Positions 26,459 to 35,457 of a DNA stretch of 64,000 nucleotides are shown here, piece by piece (position 1 is the first letter of the stretch; every line of letters begins with the position of its first letter). The notes under the pieces were generated by a model. The model worked only from the letters and a program-made list of their open reading frames with translations, did no database searches and was not told where the DNA came from. The translations under genes were made by a program, and so were the position numbers. The DNA is from Lachnospiraceae bacterium (lineage in GTDB: Bacteria; Bacillota; Clostridia; Lachnospirales; Lachnospiraceae). Location of the stretch: positions 17,430-81,429 of the forward strand of contig SVDH01000009.1 of assembly GCA_015057865.1 (NCBI GenBank). Reading direction: 5' to 3'.

Positions 26459-26493
26459 AAACCGGATTGCAATAGATGCAGTCCGGTTTTTTT
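26459..26493 (+). terminator. Rho-independent terminator
   Basis: AACCGGATTGCA pairs with TGCAGTCCGGTT around ATAGA, followed by seven T. It lies 270 bp after the oxidoreductase stop, with the repeat remnant in between. Confidence 0.85.
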
Positions 26494-26545
26494 GTGCGTA
26501 CAGGCTCCAGAACAACACGGTGACGGAATGTATATATTTAAAAAC

Positions 26546-26557
26546 ATTTAATTAAAT
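26546..26557. promoter_or_regulatory. Palindrome upstream of fab promoter
   Basis: ATTTAATTAAAT is a perfect 12-bp palindrome 14 bp before the -35 box; it may be a second site for the MarR/FabT-like regulator encoded at 35908. Confidence 0.35.
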
Positions 26558-26571
26558 TTCCTTAAAAAGTG

Positions 26572-26600
26572 TTGACATTCATTTTGAAATGACATAAGAT
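26572..26600 (+). promoter_or_regulatory. Strong promoter of the fatty-acid operon
   Basis: Consensus TTGACA (26572-26577), 17-bp spacer, TAAGAT (26595-26600). The spacer contains the dyad TCATTT-TG-AAATGA (26579-26592), well placed for repression. The leader to acpP is about 100 nt. Confidence 0.75.
26579..26592. promoter_or_regulatory. FabT-type operator candidate within the fab promoter
   Basis: TCATTTTGAAATGA is a perfect dyad lying between the -35 and -10 boxes. The operon's last gene encodes a MarR-family protein resembling FabT, the usual repressor of fab operons. The core TTTGA/TCAAA of known FabT sites is only partly matched. Confidence 0.45.
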
Positions 26601-26623
26601 GCACGTCGAGAAAAAGTTAAAGG

Positions 26624-26659
26624 AATTTAAATAAAACAATTTAAATAAAAGAATTTAAC
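26624..26659 (+). repeat. Tandem 14-bp repeats in the fab leader
   Basis: AATTTAAATAAAAC (26624-26637), AATTTAAATAAAAG (26638-26651) and the start of a third unit AATTTAAC (26652-26659) lie in the 5' leader of acpP. Each contains the palindrome ATTTAAAT. Confidence 0.7.
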
Positions 26660-26704
26660 ATGTTTCTCGTGTCTAAAAAAGAGGAAAAACAGGAGGACGA
26701 AATT

Positions 26705-26935
26705 ATGTCTATGGAAAGAGTAAAAGAGATTATTGTTGACACTTTAAACCTGGAAGCTGAGAAGCTGACACCGGATGCAGACTTGATCAAAGATCTGGAT
26801 GTAGATTCTATTGATGTCGTTGAGCTGGTTATGGCTCTGGAAGAAGAGTATGACATTGAGATCCCGGATGAGGATGTTGAGAATCTGACAACACTTGGAA
26901 AAATTTCCGCATATATCGATCAGAAGGCAGCGTAA
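26705..26935 (+). CDS. acpP: Acyl carrier protein
   Basis: Carries growing acyl chains on a phosphopantetheine arm during fatty-acid synthesis. The 76-residue acidic helical protein has the attachment serine at Ser35 in LDVDSIDVVEL. AGGAGG lies 8 bases before the ATG at 26705; the 15 in-frame codons upstream are leader. First gene of the acc/fab operon. Its stop codon overlaps the accB start by one base (TAATG). Confidence 0.95.
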   Translation: MSMERVKEIIVDTLNLEAEKLTPDADLIKDLDVDSIDVVELVMALEEEYDIEIPDEDVENLTTLGKISAYIDQKAA

Positions 26936-27420
26936 TGACAGTACAGGAAATCAAAGAATTAATCGGCGCTTTTTCAGGATCTGAAGCTGTTGAAATGGAA
27001 TTGGAACAGTCAGACATCAAATTAGTGCTGAAAAAAGAACAGGGAATTGTTTCAGAGCCTGTAATGATAATGGGTCATGCAGCGGATGCAGCAGAAAGCA
27101 TTGCAAAAACTGACATGGCACCGGCAGCAGAAACCGTCGCAGCACCGGCGGCAGTATCGGAAGCCGCTCCGACAGCTTCGGCAGATCTTACCCAGATCAA
27201 GGCGCCGCTGGCCGGCATTTTCTATCGCTCGGCTTCTCCGGAGGCTGCACCATATGTGATGGCAGGACAGGAAGTCAAAAAAGGGGATGTCATTGGTCTG
27301 ATCGAAGCAATGAAGGTGATGAATGAGATTCCGGCGCCCTGCGATGGAGTGATTGAGAATATCCTGGCAGAGAATGAGGCGTTTGTCGGATATGATGAAG
27401 TCCTTATGGAGCTGAGCTAA
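26935..27420 (+). CDS. accB: Biotin carboxyl carrier protein of acetyl-CoA carboxylase
   Basis: Carries CO2 on biotin between AccC and AccDA. The 161-residue protein has an N-terminal helix domain, an Ala/Pro-rich linker (about residues 60-84) and a C-terminal biotinyl domain from about 86. The biotin lysine is Lys127 in EAMKVMNE, and the thumb region APLAGIFYR is present. Translation is coupled to acpP by a one-base overlap. accC follows 17 bp downstream. Confidence 0.95.
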   Translation: MTVQEIKELIGAFSGSEAVEMELEQSDIKLVLKKEQGIVSEPVMIMGHAADAAESIAKTDMAPAAETVAAPAAVSEAAPTASADLTQIKAPLAGIFYRSASPEAAPYVMAGQEVKKGDVIGLIEAMKVMNEIPAPCDGVIENILAENEAFVGYDEVLMELS

Positions 27421-27437
27421 GCAGGAGGGAGAACAGT

Positions 27438-28814
27438 ATGTTTAAACGAATGCTGATCGCAAACCGCGGTGAGATCGCAATGCGGATCCTGCGGTGCTGC
27501 GTAGAGCTTGGGATTGAAACGGTTTTGATCCATTCGACGGAAGATGCAGAGTCGATGCCGGTACAGCTTTGTACACAGGCGGTCTGCATCGGACCGGCAG
27601 CGACAAAAGACAGTTACTTAAATGTTGATGCGATCCTGACAGCTGCAAAAGCATATGCTTGTGACGCGATCCATCCGGGATTCGGATTTCTGTCTGAGAA
27701 TGCTGAATTTGCGGAAAAATGTGAAGAAAACGGACTCGTGTTCGTTGGCCCGTCAGCTGAGATCATTCGGAAAATGGGCGATAAACAATCAGCAAGAGAA
27801 CTGATGAAAAAGCACGGCGTTCCGGTCGTGCCGGGCTCAGACGGTCTGGTTGAAGATGCAAAAGAAGCGGCAGAGATTGCGAAAAAGACAGGATATCCTG
27901 TACTAATCAAAGCATCTGCAGGAGGCGGCGGACGCGGTATGCGGACGGCGTTTTCAGAGGATGAGATCGAGCAGGCATTTGAAAGTGCCAGAGCGGAAGC
28001 AAAAGCTGCTTTCGGGGACGGTTCCATGTATCTCGAAAAGCTGATCGTAAATCCGAGACATATCGAGGTTCAGATTTTGGGAGACCGTTTCGGACATATC
28101 GTACAGCTTGGGGAGCGTGACTGTTCCATGCAGCGCAGAAACCAGAAGCTGATCGAGGAAGCACCGGCAAAGTGCCTGACGCCTAAGAGCCGCCAGGCGA
28201 TCGCAAAAGCGGCATTAAAGGCAGCCAAGGCAGCCGGATATTACAGCGTCGGAACCGTTGAATTCGTATTGGACCAGGATGGTCATTTTTATTTTATCGA
28301 GATGAATACCAGGATCCAGGTGGAACATCCTGTGACAGAGATGGTTACAGGCATCGACCTGATCCGTGAGCAGATCCGTGTGGCGGCAGGACAAAAGCTT
28401 TCAATGAAACAGGACGATATTAAGATCCATGGTCATGCGATCGAATGCCGGATCAATGCGGAGAATCCGGAAAAAGGGTTTGCACCTTCACCGGGAACAG
28501 TAGACTTCCTGCATCTGCCGGGAGGCTGCGGTGTGCGTGTTGAATCTGCTTTGTATCAGGGCTGTCAGATCAGTCCGTGGTATGACTCGATGGCAGCAAA
28601 GATCATTGTTCATGCGCCGGGACGTCTTGAGGCGATCCGCCGGATGCGGATGGCATTGGAAGAGACGGTGATTGAAGGTATTGACACCAACATCGATTTT
28701 TTACTGCTGATCATGTTCAACCCGGATTATATGCTGGGAAATATCAACACTTCATTTATCGAAAATCATACGCAGAGTCTGCTTGACTGGAATAAAGCAA
28801 GTAAGAATGCATAG
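27438..28814 (+). CDS. accC: Biotin carboxylase subunit of acetyl-CoA carboxylase
   Basis: ATP-grasp enzyme that carboxylates biotin on AccB. The 458-residue protein starts with RMLIANRGEIAMRI. The glycine-rich ATP loop is KASAGGGGRGMR, followed by HIEVQILGD, LGERDCSMQRRNQKLIEEAP and the catalytic EMNTRIQVEHPVTE. Its Shine-Dalgarno is GGAGG. It lies in the order accB-accC-accD-accA, all within 20 bp of each other or overlapping. Confidence 0.96.
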   Translation: MFKRMLIANRGEIAMRILRCCVELGIETVLIHSTEDAESMPVQLCTQAVCIGPAATKDSYLNVDAILTAAKAYACDAIHPGFGFLSENAEFAEKCEENGLVFVGPSAEIIRKMGDKQSARELMKKHGVPVVPGSDGLVEDAKEAAEIAKKTGYPVLIKASAGGGGRGMRTAFSEDEIEQAFESARAEAKAAFGDGSMYLEKLIVNPRHIEVQILGDRFGHIVQLGERDCSMQRRNQKLIEEAPAKCLTPKSRQAIAKAALKAAKAAGYYSVGTVEFVLDQDGHFYFIEMNTRIQVEHPVTEMVTGIDLIREQIRVAAGQKLSMKQDDIKIHGHAIECRINAENPEKGFAPSPGTVDFLHLPGGCGVRVESALYQGCQISPWYDSMAAKIIVHAPGRLEAIRRMRMALEETVIEGIDTNIDFLLLIMFNPDYMLGNINTSFIENHTQSLLDWNKASKNA

Positions 28815-28827
28815 GAGATAAAACAAC

Positions 28828-29574
28828 ATGAGTTTTGCACAGAAACGACACACGATGATGTCCTTTAAACGGCACCGGGAACAGTCGGCACATGAACCGA
28901 AAAATGCAAATGAATACCTTGCAGATCTGTTTGATGACGGAAGCTGGCATGAGATGGAATCCGTGTTTGAAAGTGTGGATCCGCTCAGCTTCCCCGGATA
29001 TCAGAAAAAACTCAAAGACGCGAAGCAGATGACCGGAATCCCGGATGCGCTCTGTGCGGGTTACGGGACGATCGGCGGAGTGAAGGTCTTTGCGGCAAAG
29101 CTCGATAAGAATTTTATGATGGGCAGTATGGGGACGGCGGTCGGTGAACGGCTGACCCGTGTCGTAGAAGCGGCAGGTAAGTACCATGTGCCTTTGATCA
29201 TTTTTTCCGCAAGTGGCGGCGCCAGAATGCAGGAAGGGATGTTTTCTCTGATGCAGATGGCAAAAACCAGCGCTGCGATCAAACGGTTCCAGGATAATGG
29301 CGGACTGTATATTTCTGTTCTGACCCATCCGACGACAGGAGGTGTCAGTGCAAGTTTTGCCATGCTTGGAGACATCATTCTGGCAGAGGAAAATGCGCTG
29401 ATCGGATTTGCGGGACCACGTGTCATCGAGCAGACGATCGGTGAAAAGCTGCCGGCAGGATTCCAGCGTGCCGAGTTTCAGATGGAGCACGGATTTGTCG
29501 ACAGAATCGTAGCGGATGGACAGATGAGGAAAGAATTATCCAGAATTTTGAAGCTTCACAGGAGAGTCTCATGA
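28828..29574 (+). CDS. accD: Acetyl-CoA carboxylase carboxyltransferase beta subunit lacking the zinc ribbon
   Basis: With AccA, transfers the carboxyl group to acetyl-CoA to make malonyl-CoA. The carboxyltransferase core is clear: FSASGGARMQEGMFSLMQMA, HPTTGGVSASFAMLGD and IGFAGPRVIEQTIGEKLP. The protein has only 248 residues. The usual N-terminal Cys4 zinc ribbon is absent: the first 50 residues contain no cysteine and only basic/polar sequence. There are just 13 bp between the accC stop and this ATG, so no upstream exon-like extension is possible. Its stop overlaps accA by 4 bases. Confidence 0.93.
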   Translation: MSFAQKRHTMMSFKRHREQSAHEPKNANEYLADLFDDGSWHEMESVFESVDPLSFPGYQKKLKDAKQMTGIPDALCAGYGTIGGVKVFAAKLDKNFMMGSMGTAVGERLTRVVEAAGKYHVPLIIFSASGGARMQEGMFSLMQMAKTSAAIKRFQDNGGLYISVLTHPTTGGVSASFAMLGDIILAEENALIGFAGPRVIEQTIGEKLPAGFQRAEFQMEHGFVDRIVADGQMRKELSRILKLHRRVS

Positions 29575-30398
29575 GGCAAAAGAAACTAACACCGTATGAA
29601 CGTCTGGAGATCGCAAGAGACATCAACAGACCGAAGGTGACAGATTATATAGATGCGCTTTTTGAAGATTTTATCGAATTATCCGGTGACAGGCTCGGCA
29701 AAGAAGACGCTTCCATTTTAGGTGGGATCGCTTTTTTTGAAGGCATGCCGGTAACCGTGATCGGGCATCGAAAAGGCAGCAATCTTGAAGAAAATATCAA
29801 ATACAACTTTGGCATGCCGGGGCCGGAAGGATACCGGAAGGCACTGCGGCTGATGAAACAGGCAGAAAAGTTTCACAGACCGGTGATCACGTTTGTTGAT
29901 ACACCGGGCGCATATCCCGGAAAAGAAGCGGAAGAGAACGGACAGAGCATCGCGATCGCAGAAAACCTGGCCGAAATGAGTGCGCTGAAAGTTCCGATCA
30001 TTACGATCGTAACAGGCGAAGGAAACAGTGGCGGTGCGCTCGCGATCAGTGTGGCTGATAAGATCTGGATGCTAGAAAATGCGGTTTATTCGGTTTTGTC
30101 TCCGGAAGGGTTCGCCAGCATCCTTTGGAAGGATGCCAAAAGAAGCAAAGAAGCGTGCGAGGTCATGAAGATGACAGCGGAAGAACTCTATGCCGGGGGG
30201 CTGTGTGATCAGGTGATCCCGGAGGCGGAAGGCGGTATCCAGGAAGATTTTTCAGGTGGCTGCTCGCAGCTGCGAAAAGCACTTCGGACATCTTTGCCGG
30301 GACTGATGAAGACAAATGCGGAAATACTTTTGGAAAACCGCTATCAGAAATACAGACACATTGAAGGAGAATATCACGCGATCCGGAAAAAGGCATAA
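29571..30398 (+). CDS. accA: Acetyl-CoA carboxylase carboxyltransferase alpha subunit
   Basis: Partner of AccD in malonyl-CoA formation. The 275-residue protein contains AREIN-like LEIARDINRPKVTDYI, ELSGDRLGKEDASILGG, TFVDTPGAYPGKEAEENGQS and the oxyanion-hole region GEGNSGGALAISVADKIWML, with YSVLSPEGFASILWKD near the end. It starts inside the accD stop (ATGA overlap), ensuring matched synthesis of the two subunits. Confidence 0.95.
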   Translation: MRQKKLTPYERLEIARDINRPKVTDYIDALFEDFIELSGDRLGKEDASILGGIAFFEGMPVTVIGHRKGSNLEENIKYNFGMPGPEGYRKALRLMKQAEKFHRPVITFVDTPGAYPGKEAEENGQSIAIAENLAEMSALKVPIITIVTGEGNSGGALAISVADKIWMLENAVYSVLSPEGFASILWKDAKRSKEACEVMKMTAEELYAGGLCDQVIPEAEGGIQEDFSGGCSQLRKALRTSLPGLMKTNAEILLENRYQKYRHIEGEYHAIRKKA

Positions 30399-30420
30399 TT
30401 AGGAACGTGAGGGGAATAAT

Positions 30421-31365
30421 ATGCAGGGAATTCAGATCATCGGGATGGGAAAAGCACTTCCTGCCCGGCGAGTAGATAATGAAGCATTCACACAGATGGT
30501 AGAGACCAGTGATGAATGGATCAAAAGCAGGACAGGCATACAGAGCCGCTGCTTTTGTGAAGAGGAAAAACAGATGGATCTGTGTGTGGAAGCTGCAGGA
30601 AAGGCACTGGCAGATGCCGGGGTCAGTCCGGCTGAGATTGGACTGTGTGTCGTGGCAACGATCACACCGGATTATCATACACCGTCTTCGGCATGTATGG
30701 TACAGGAGCGCCTGGGCCTCCCGGAAGATATTCCGGCGTTTGATATCAATGCGGCATGTTCAGGCTTTGTATACGGGCTTGAAGTAGTCAGCTGTATGCT
30801 CGGTTCAGATGCGCTGCCCCGCCCGTATGCTTTATTGATCGGTGCGGAAAAACTATCCAGAATCATGAACTTTCAGGACCGGTCTACCTGTGTCCTGTTT
30901 GGAGACGGCGCTGCGGCAGCAGTGATCAGACCTTCTGATACACATCGGTTTTTCTGCAGGCTCGGCTCACAGGGAGATGCGCCGGCATTGAATGCACCGG
31001 GCGTCGGCTATCCGGAACCATACATCCATATGGATGGCAGAAAGGTGTTTCAGTTTGCGGTCCGCGCGATGGAAAACGGAATCCGGCTATTGGAAAAAGA
31101 GACCGGCGTTTTGGCAAATGAGATCGATCAGTTTATCTGCCATCAGGCAAATGAGCGAATCATCAGACATGTGCAGAAAAAGCTAAAGCTTCCAAAAGAG
31201 CGGTTTTACATGAATCTTGACCGGTATGGGAACACCTCCGGAGCAAGTGTTCCGCTGGCCATGGCTGAGCTGATGGAGACCGGCAGTCTGAATCCGGGGA
31301 CAAAGGTATACTGCCTGGGATTTGGCGGAGGCCTTACCTGGGGCGCGGCATATCTTGAGTTTTAA
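30421..31365 (+). CDS. fabH: 3-oxoacyl-ACP synthase III
   Basis: Starts fatty-acid chains by condensing acyl-CoA with malonyl-ACP. The 314-residue protein has the catalytic Cys113 in NAACSGFVYGLE, the histidine in FICHQANERII and the asparagine in YGNTSGASVP, the full Cys-His-Asn triad. GTGAGGGGAAT precedes the ATG. It follows accA by 22 bp. Confidence 0.95.
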   Translation: MQGIQIIGMGKALPARRVDNEAFTQMVETSDEWIKSRTGIQSRCFCEEEKQMDLCVEAAGKALADAGVSPAEIGLCVVATITPDYHTPSSACMVQERLGLPEDIPAFDINAACSGFVYGLEVVSCMLGSDALPRPYALLIGAEKLSRIMNFQDRSTCVLFGDGAAAAVIRPSDTHRFFCRLGSQGDAPALNAPGVGYPEPYIHMDGRKVFQFAVRAMENGIRLLEKETGVLANEIDQFICHQANERIIRHVQKKLKLPKERFYMNLDRYGNTSGASVPLAMAELMETGSLNPGTKVYCLGFGGGLTWGAAYLEF

Positions 31366-31429
31366 AGCATTTGCGTAACAAACGAGATACCCACATTTGT
31401 TGTGATGAAATATGAGAGGAATAAGAAAA

Positions 31430-32368
31430 ATGAGTTGGCTTACAGAAACATTAAACATTCAATACCCGATCATTCAGGGCGGTATGGCGAACATTGCTAC
31501 CGGTGCATTTGCTGCAGCAGTTTCTAATGCAGGCGCACTTGGCCTGATCGGCTCAGGCGGTATGAACGCAGAGCAGCTGGCAGAAGAGATCCGGATCGCA
31601 AAGGAGAATACCGACAAACCGTTTGGCGTGAACCTGATGCTGATGAATCCGGATGCGGACAGAATCGCACAGCTGCTTGCGGATGAAAAGATCCCGGTGA
31701 TCACGACCGGTGCCGGTAATCCCGGAAAGTATATGGAAAAATGGAAAGCAGCCGGCAGTATCGTAATCCCGGTAGCAGCCAGTGTGGCACTTGCAAAACG
31801 AATGGTACGAGCAGGTGCGGATGCTGTAATAGCTGAAGGGACAGAGAGTGGCGGACATGTCGGTGAAATGACTACGATGACACTTGTGCCGCAGATGGTA
31901 GATGCACTGGATGTTCCGGTGATCGCTGCCGGCGGTATTGCAGACGGCAGACAGATGGCAGCAGTCATGGCACTTGGCGCGTCAGGCATCCAGGTCGGTA
32001 CCTGCCTACTGGCAAGTGAGGAGTGTCCGATCCACGAAAACTATAAGCAGGCGATCATAGAAGCCGGCGACAATGCGACCGTTGTGACGGGAAGAAGCGT
32101 CAATGCGCCGGTCCGTGTCCTGAAAAACAATATGACCAGAACGTATCTGAAAAAGGAACGGGAAGGTGCTGACAGAATGGAACTGGAAAAGTATACATTA
32201 GGATCCCTGCGTCGTGCGGTGTTTGACGGAGATACCAGAGATGGTTCCCTGATGGCAGGTCAGGTCTGCGGACAGCTGACACAGATCCGCCCGCTTGCAG
32301 AGATCTTTGCGGACATGTGCAGCCAGAGGGATGCCGTGATCAGCGGATTACAGGAGATTTTGGTATGA
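31430..32368 (+). CDS. fabK: Enoyl-ACP reductase II (FMN)
   Basis: Reduces enoyl-ACP in the last step of each elongation cycle, using FMN instead of the FabI-type SDR fold. The 312-residue TIM barrel has YPIIQGGMANIATG near the N-terminus, PFGVNLML, GTESGGHVGEMTTM and the FMN phosphate region AAGGIADGRQ followed by ASGIQVGT. The ATG at 31430 is preferred over 31412, which lacks a Shine-Dalgarno; AGAGGAA lies upstream of 31430. Its stop overlaps the fabD start (ATGA). Confidence 0.93.
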   Translation: MSWLTETLNIQYPIIQGGMANIATGAFAAAVSNAGALGLIGSGGMNAEQLAEEIRIAKENTDKPFGVNLMLMNPDADRIAQLLADEKIPVITTGAGNPGKYMEKWKAAGSIVIPVAASVALAKRMVRAGADAVIAEGTESGGHVGEMTTMTLVPQMVDALDVPVIAAGGIADGRQMAAVMALGASGIQVGTCLLASEECPIHENYKQAIIEAGDNATVVTGRSVNAPVRVLKNNMTRTYLKKEREGADRMELEKYTLGSLRRAVFDGDTRDGSLMAGQVCGQLTQIRPLAEIFADMCSQRDAVISGLQEILV

Positions 32369-33297
32369 GCATTGCCTTTTTATATGCCGGCCAGGGAAGC
32401 CAGTGTGCCGGTATGGGAAAAGATTTATATGAATCAGAAGAACTGTTCAAAAACGTGATCGACCGGGCGGATCCGGGATTTGACCTGAAACAGATCATGT
32501 TTGAAGCAGATCTGGAAACACTTTCCGAGACACGTTATACACAGCCGGCACTGGCAGCTTTTGCGGCAGGCGTTACAGCTATTTTATATGAAAACAACAT
32601 CCGGCCTTCCTATGTGGCAGGGCTGAGTCTGGGAGAGTACAGCGCGTTGCATGCGGCAGGTGTATTTGACACAGACACCCTGATCCGGCTGACAGCGTTT
32701 CGGGGCAGAAAGATGCAGGAGGCTGCAGAACGGACAGATGGCGTCATGTCTGCCATCCTTGGACTTCCTGCGGAAAAAGTAGAAGAGATCTGTAAAAAAG
32801 CGTCTTCTGCGGGAACAGTGGAAGTGGCAAACTATAACACGGCCGTTCAGACCGTGATCGGCGGAGACCGGAAAGCGGTCGAAGCGGCAGAGGCTCTGGC
32901 AAAGGAAGCAGGTGCAAAGCGGTGTATGAGGCTGAAGGTCAGCAGTGCATTCCATACTTCGTATATGGATCCGGCATCGGAAGCATTGGAGATGTATTTC
33001 AGAAAACTGGTATTTCATCCCATGCAGATCCCGGTCATCTTTAATACACTTGCGCAGCCTCTGGCGGACACACAGGAAGAACAGATCAAATCGATCCTTG
33101 TAAAACAGGTGAAATCCGGTGTCAGAATGAAGCAGACCATCGAATATCTTGCAGCACAAGGCATTGATACGATCGTTGAGATCGGACCGGGAAAAGCGCT
33201 GTCAGGGTTTGTAAAAAAGACAGCGCCGGAGATCAAAACCTATGCGATCGGAGATGTGGAAAGCCTTCAGACCGTGCTGGACGAATGGAAGAAATAA
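32365..33297 (+). CDS. fabD: Malonyl-CoA:ACP transacylase
   Basis: Loads malonyl groups onto ACP. The 310-residue protein begins with FLYAGQGSQCAGMG; the nucleophile is Ser88 in GLSLGEYSAL, and the catalytic histidine lies in SSAFHTSYM. EIGPGKALSGFVKK is the C-terminal signature. CAGGAG lies 9 bases before the ATG at 32365, which overlaps the fabK stop by 4 bases; the longer in-frame start at 32317 would lie inside fabK and is rejected. Confidence 0.95.
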   Translation: MSIAFLYAGQGSQCAGMGKDLYESEELFKNVIDRADPGFDLKQIMFEADLETLSETRYTQPALAAFAAGVTAILYENNIRPSYVAGLSLGEYSALHAAGVFDTDTLIRLTAFRGRKMQEAAERTDGVMSAILGLPAEKVEEICKKASSAGTVEVANYNTAVQTVIGGDRKAVEAAEALAKEAGAKRCMRLKVSSAFHTSYMDPASEALEMYFRKLVFHPMQIPVIFNTLAQPLADTQEEQIKSILVKQVKSGVRMKQTIEYLAAQGIDTIVEIGPGKALSGFVKKTAPEIKTYAIGDVESLQTVLDEWKK

Positions 33298-33324
33298 AGC
33301 GAAGTTGGAAAGGGTTTTAAAGAA

Positions 33325-34080
33325 ATGGAATCAAATCAGAAATTCAGCGGCCGCACCGCCCTGGTAACAGGCGGCGGTAGAGGCATCGGCCGCGCAGTCT
33401 GTGTACGCCTCGCAAAAGAGGGAGCAGATATCATCATAAATTATGCTGGTCGTGATGAAGCGGCAAAAGAAACAGCGGCATTGTGTGAAGCCTTTGGTGT
33501 CAAAACAAAGCTGATCAAAGCAGATGTTTCGGACAGAGCAGCTTGTGAAGAAATGTTTCAGGAGGCGAAAGAGTGGAATGGCCGGATCGACATTCTGGTC
33601 AACAATGCGGGAATTACAAAGGACCAGATCCTTCTTCGGATGAAGGAAGAGGATTTTGCCCGCGTGATCGAAGTCAACCTGATGGGAAGCTTCCATTGCA
33701 TGCAGCTTGCCGGAAAGATCATGCTGAAGCAGAAATTCGGACGCATTATCAATATGAGCAGTGTGGTTGGACTGCGTGGAAATCCGGGTCAGATGAACTA
33801 TGCGGCAAGTAAGGCAGGCGTGATCGGTATGACAAAGACAATGGCAAAAGAAATGGCGGCAAAAAATGTCACTGTCAATGCCATTGCTCCGGGATTTATC
33901 GAAACGGATATCCTGAATGATATGACCGATAAGGCAAAAGAAGAAATGACAAAGCCGATTCCGGCAAAACGTCTTGGACAGCCGGAAGAAGTCGCAGAGG
34001 CAGTTGCGTTTTTCGCAAATCCTGACAATGCCTATATTACAGGTCAGGTGCTCTGTGTAGATGGCGGCATGGCAGTATAA
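33325..34080 (+). CDS. fabG: 3-oxoacyl-ACP reductase
   Basis: NADPH-dependent reduction of beta-ketoacyl-ACP. The 251-residue SDR protein has TGGGRGIG (residues 15-22), NNAGIT near 93, and the catalytic set Ser145/146, Tyr159 and Lys163 in MNYAASKAG. IAPGFIETDIL and GQVLCVDGG end the fold as in FabG. It starts 27 bp after fabD. Confidence 0.94.
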   Translation: MESNQKFSGRTALVTGGGRGIGRAVCVRLAKEGADIIINYAGRDEAAKETAALCEAFGVKTKLIKADVSDRAACEEMFQEAKEWNGRIDILVNNAGITKDQILLRMKEEDFARVIEVNLMGSFHCMQLAGKIMLKQKFGRIINMSSVVGLRGNPGQMNYAASKAGVIGMTKTMAKEMAAKNVTVNAIAPGFIETDILNDMTDKAKEEMTKPIPAKRLGQPEEVAEAVAFFANPDNAYITGQVLCVDGGMAV

Positions 34081-34126
34081 GAGCAGAAGAAAGGTAAGAG
34101 ATTGGCATAGGCCATAAGGAGATCGT

Positions 34127-35407
34127 ATGAAAAGAGAAGTGGTCATCACCGGTCTGGGAGCAGTTTCACCGATCGGAAATGATGTGGAAACAATCTGGAA
34201 TTCTGTACAGGAAGGGAAAAACGGAATCGCAAAGATCACCCGTTATGATGTGACCGGCCGGAAAGTAACACTTGCCGGAGAGTTAAAGGATTTTGACCCG
34301 GAAGCGACCATCGGAAAAAGGGATGTCAAAAAAATGGACAGATACTCCCAGTATGCGATGTGTGCAGCCGTGGAAGCATTTCGCAATGCCGGGATCATGG
34401 ACCTCGATGAGATGCAGGCAGAAGCCGGGGCAGACGCAGATGTCAATCTGAAGTCCTGGGAAGAGCGCTCCCGCTGGGGCGTTCTGATGGCAAGCGGAAT
34501 CGGCGGAATCCGTACGATCGAGGAAGAGCAGGAAAAGGGCATGGAAAAAGGCTTTGACCGTGTTTCTCCGTTCTTTATCCCGAAATCGATCTCCAATATG
34601 GCGGCCGGACACATTGCGATCCGGTACGGCCTGCACGGCAGCTGCACCTGTGTCGTAACAGCTTGTGCAAGCGGCGGCAATGCGATCGGAGATGCATTTC
34701 GACAGATCAGGGACGGATATGCGGACCTGATGCTGGCAGGCGGAGCTGAGGCTGCGATCACACCGCTTTCCATCGGTGGATTTACGACGTTGAAGGCGTT
34801 GACACAGGCAGATGATCCGGATCGTGCTTCCATTCCGTTTGATAAGGAACGCAGCGGATTTGTCATGGGGGAAGGCGCCGGTGCGCTGGTATTGGAAGAA
34901 CTCGAACACGCCAAAAAGCGCGGCGCGAAGATTTACGGACGGATTACAGGATACGGTTCAAACTGTGATGCTTATCACATGACAGCACCGGATCCGACCG
35001 GAACAGGTGCTGCAGCATGTATGAAGCTGGCACTTGCAGATGCCGGGATCACGCCGGAAACGGTTGACTATATCAATGCACACGGCACATCGACACCGCT
35101 AAATGACAGTGGCGAGACAAAGGCTGTCAGAACAGCATTTGGTGCGCACGCAGATCAGCTGAAAGTAAGTTCGACGAAATCAATGACCGGACATCTGCTT
35201 GGTGCAAGCGCGGCTTTGGAGGCGGTGCTCACTGTAAAAGCAATGGAACAGGATTTCCTGCCGCCGACGATTAACTATCAGGTGCCGGATGAGGCATGTG
35301 ATCTGGACATTGTTCCGAATAAAGGATATGCATATCCGATCAACTGTGCGATCTCGAATTCGCTCGGTTTTGGCGGGCATAATGTAACGTTGGTCTTCCA
35401 AAAATAA
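34127..35407 (+). CDS. fabF: 3-oxoacyl-ACP synthase II
   Basis: Elongating condensing enzyme, 426 residues. The nucleophile is Cys180 in VTACASGG; the two histidines are in NAHGTSTPLND and TGHLLGASAALE, and FGFGG-like LGFGGHNVTLVF closes the protein. It carries a slightly longer insertion around residues 92-112 (EMQAEAGADADVN) than E. coli FabF. AAGGAG precedes the ATG. It also probably supports temperature- or chain-length-dependent elongation, as in other fab operons. Confidence 0.95.
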   Translation: MKREVVITGLGAVSPIGNDVETIWNSVQEGKNGIAKITRYDVTGRKVTLAGELKDFDPEATIGKRDVKKMDRYSQYAMCAAVEAFRNAGIMDLDEMQAEAGADADVNLKSWEERSRWGVLMASGIGGIRTIEEEQEKGMEKGFDRVSPFFIPKSISNMAAGHIAIRYGLHGSCTCVVTACASGGNAIGDAFRQIRDGYADLMLAGGAEAAITPLSIGGFTTLKALTQADDPDRASIPFDKERSGFVMGEGAGALVLEELEHAKKRGAKIYGRITGYGSNCDAYHMTAPDPTGTGAAACMKLALADAGITPETVDYINAHGTSTPLNDSGETKAVRTAFGAHADQLKVSSTKSMTGHLLGASAALEAVLTVKAMEQDFLPPTINYQVPDEACDLDIVPNKGYAYPINCAISNSLGFGGHNVTLVFQK

Positions 35408-35457
35408 TGAAGCTATACAGTCTTTGACAAAAGTGATATTCTAATAGGAGTAGATTT

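Noticed and set aside
26624..26659. Short tandem repeats as a CRISPR remnant
   Set aside because: Units of 14 bp are directly adjacent with no spacers and are AT-rich leader sequence.
33331..34239. 302-codon antisense frame across fabG (similar long antisense frames at 28756-29490, 34243-34914 and 39585-40310)
   Set aside because: Cys/His/Arg-rich products typical of the reverse complement of real genes; each lies wholly or mostly over a well-supported coding region.
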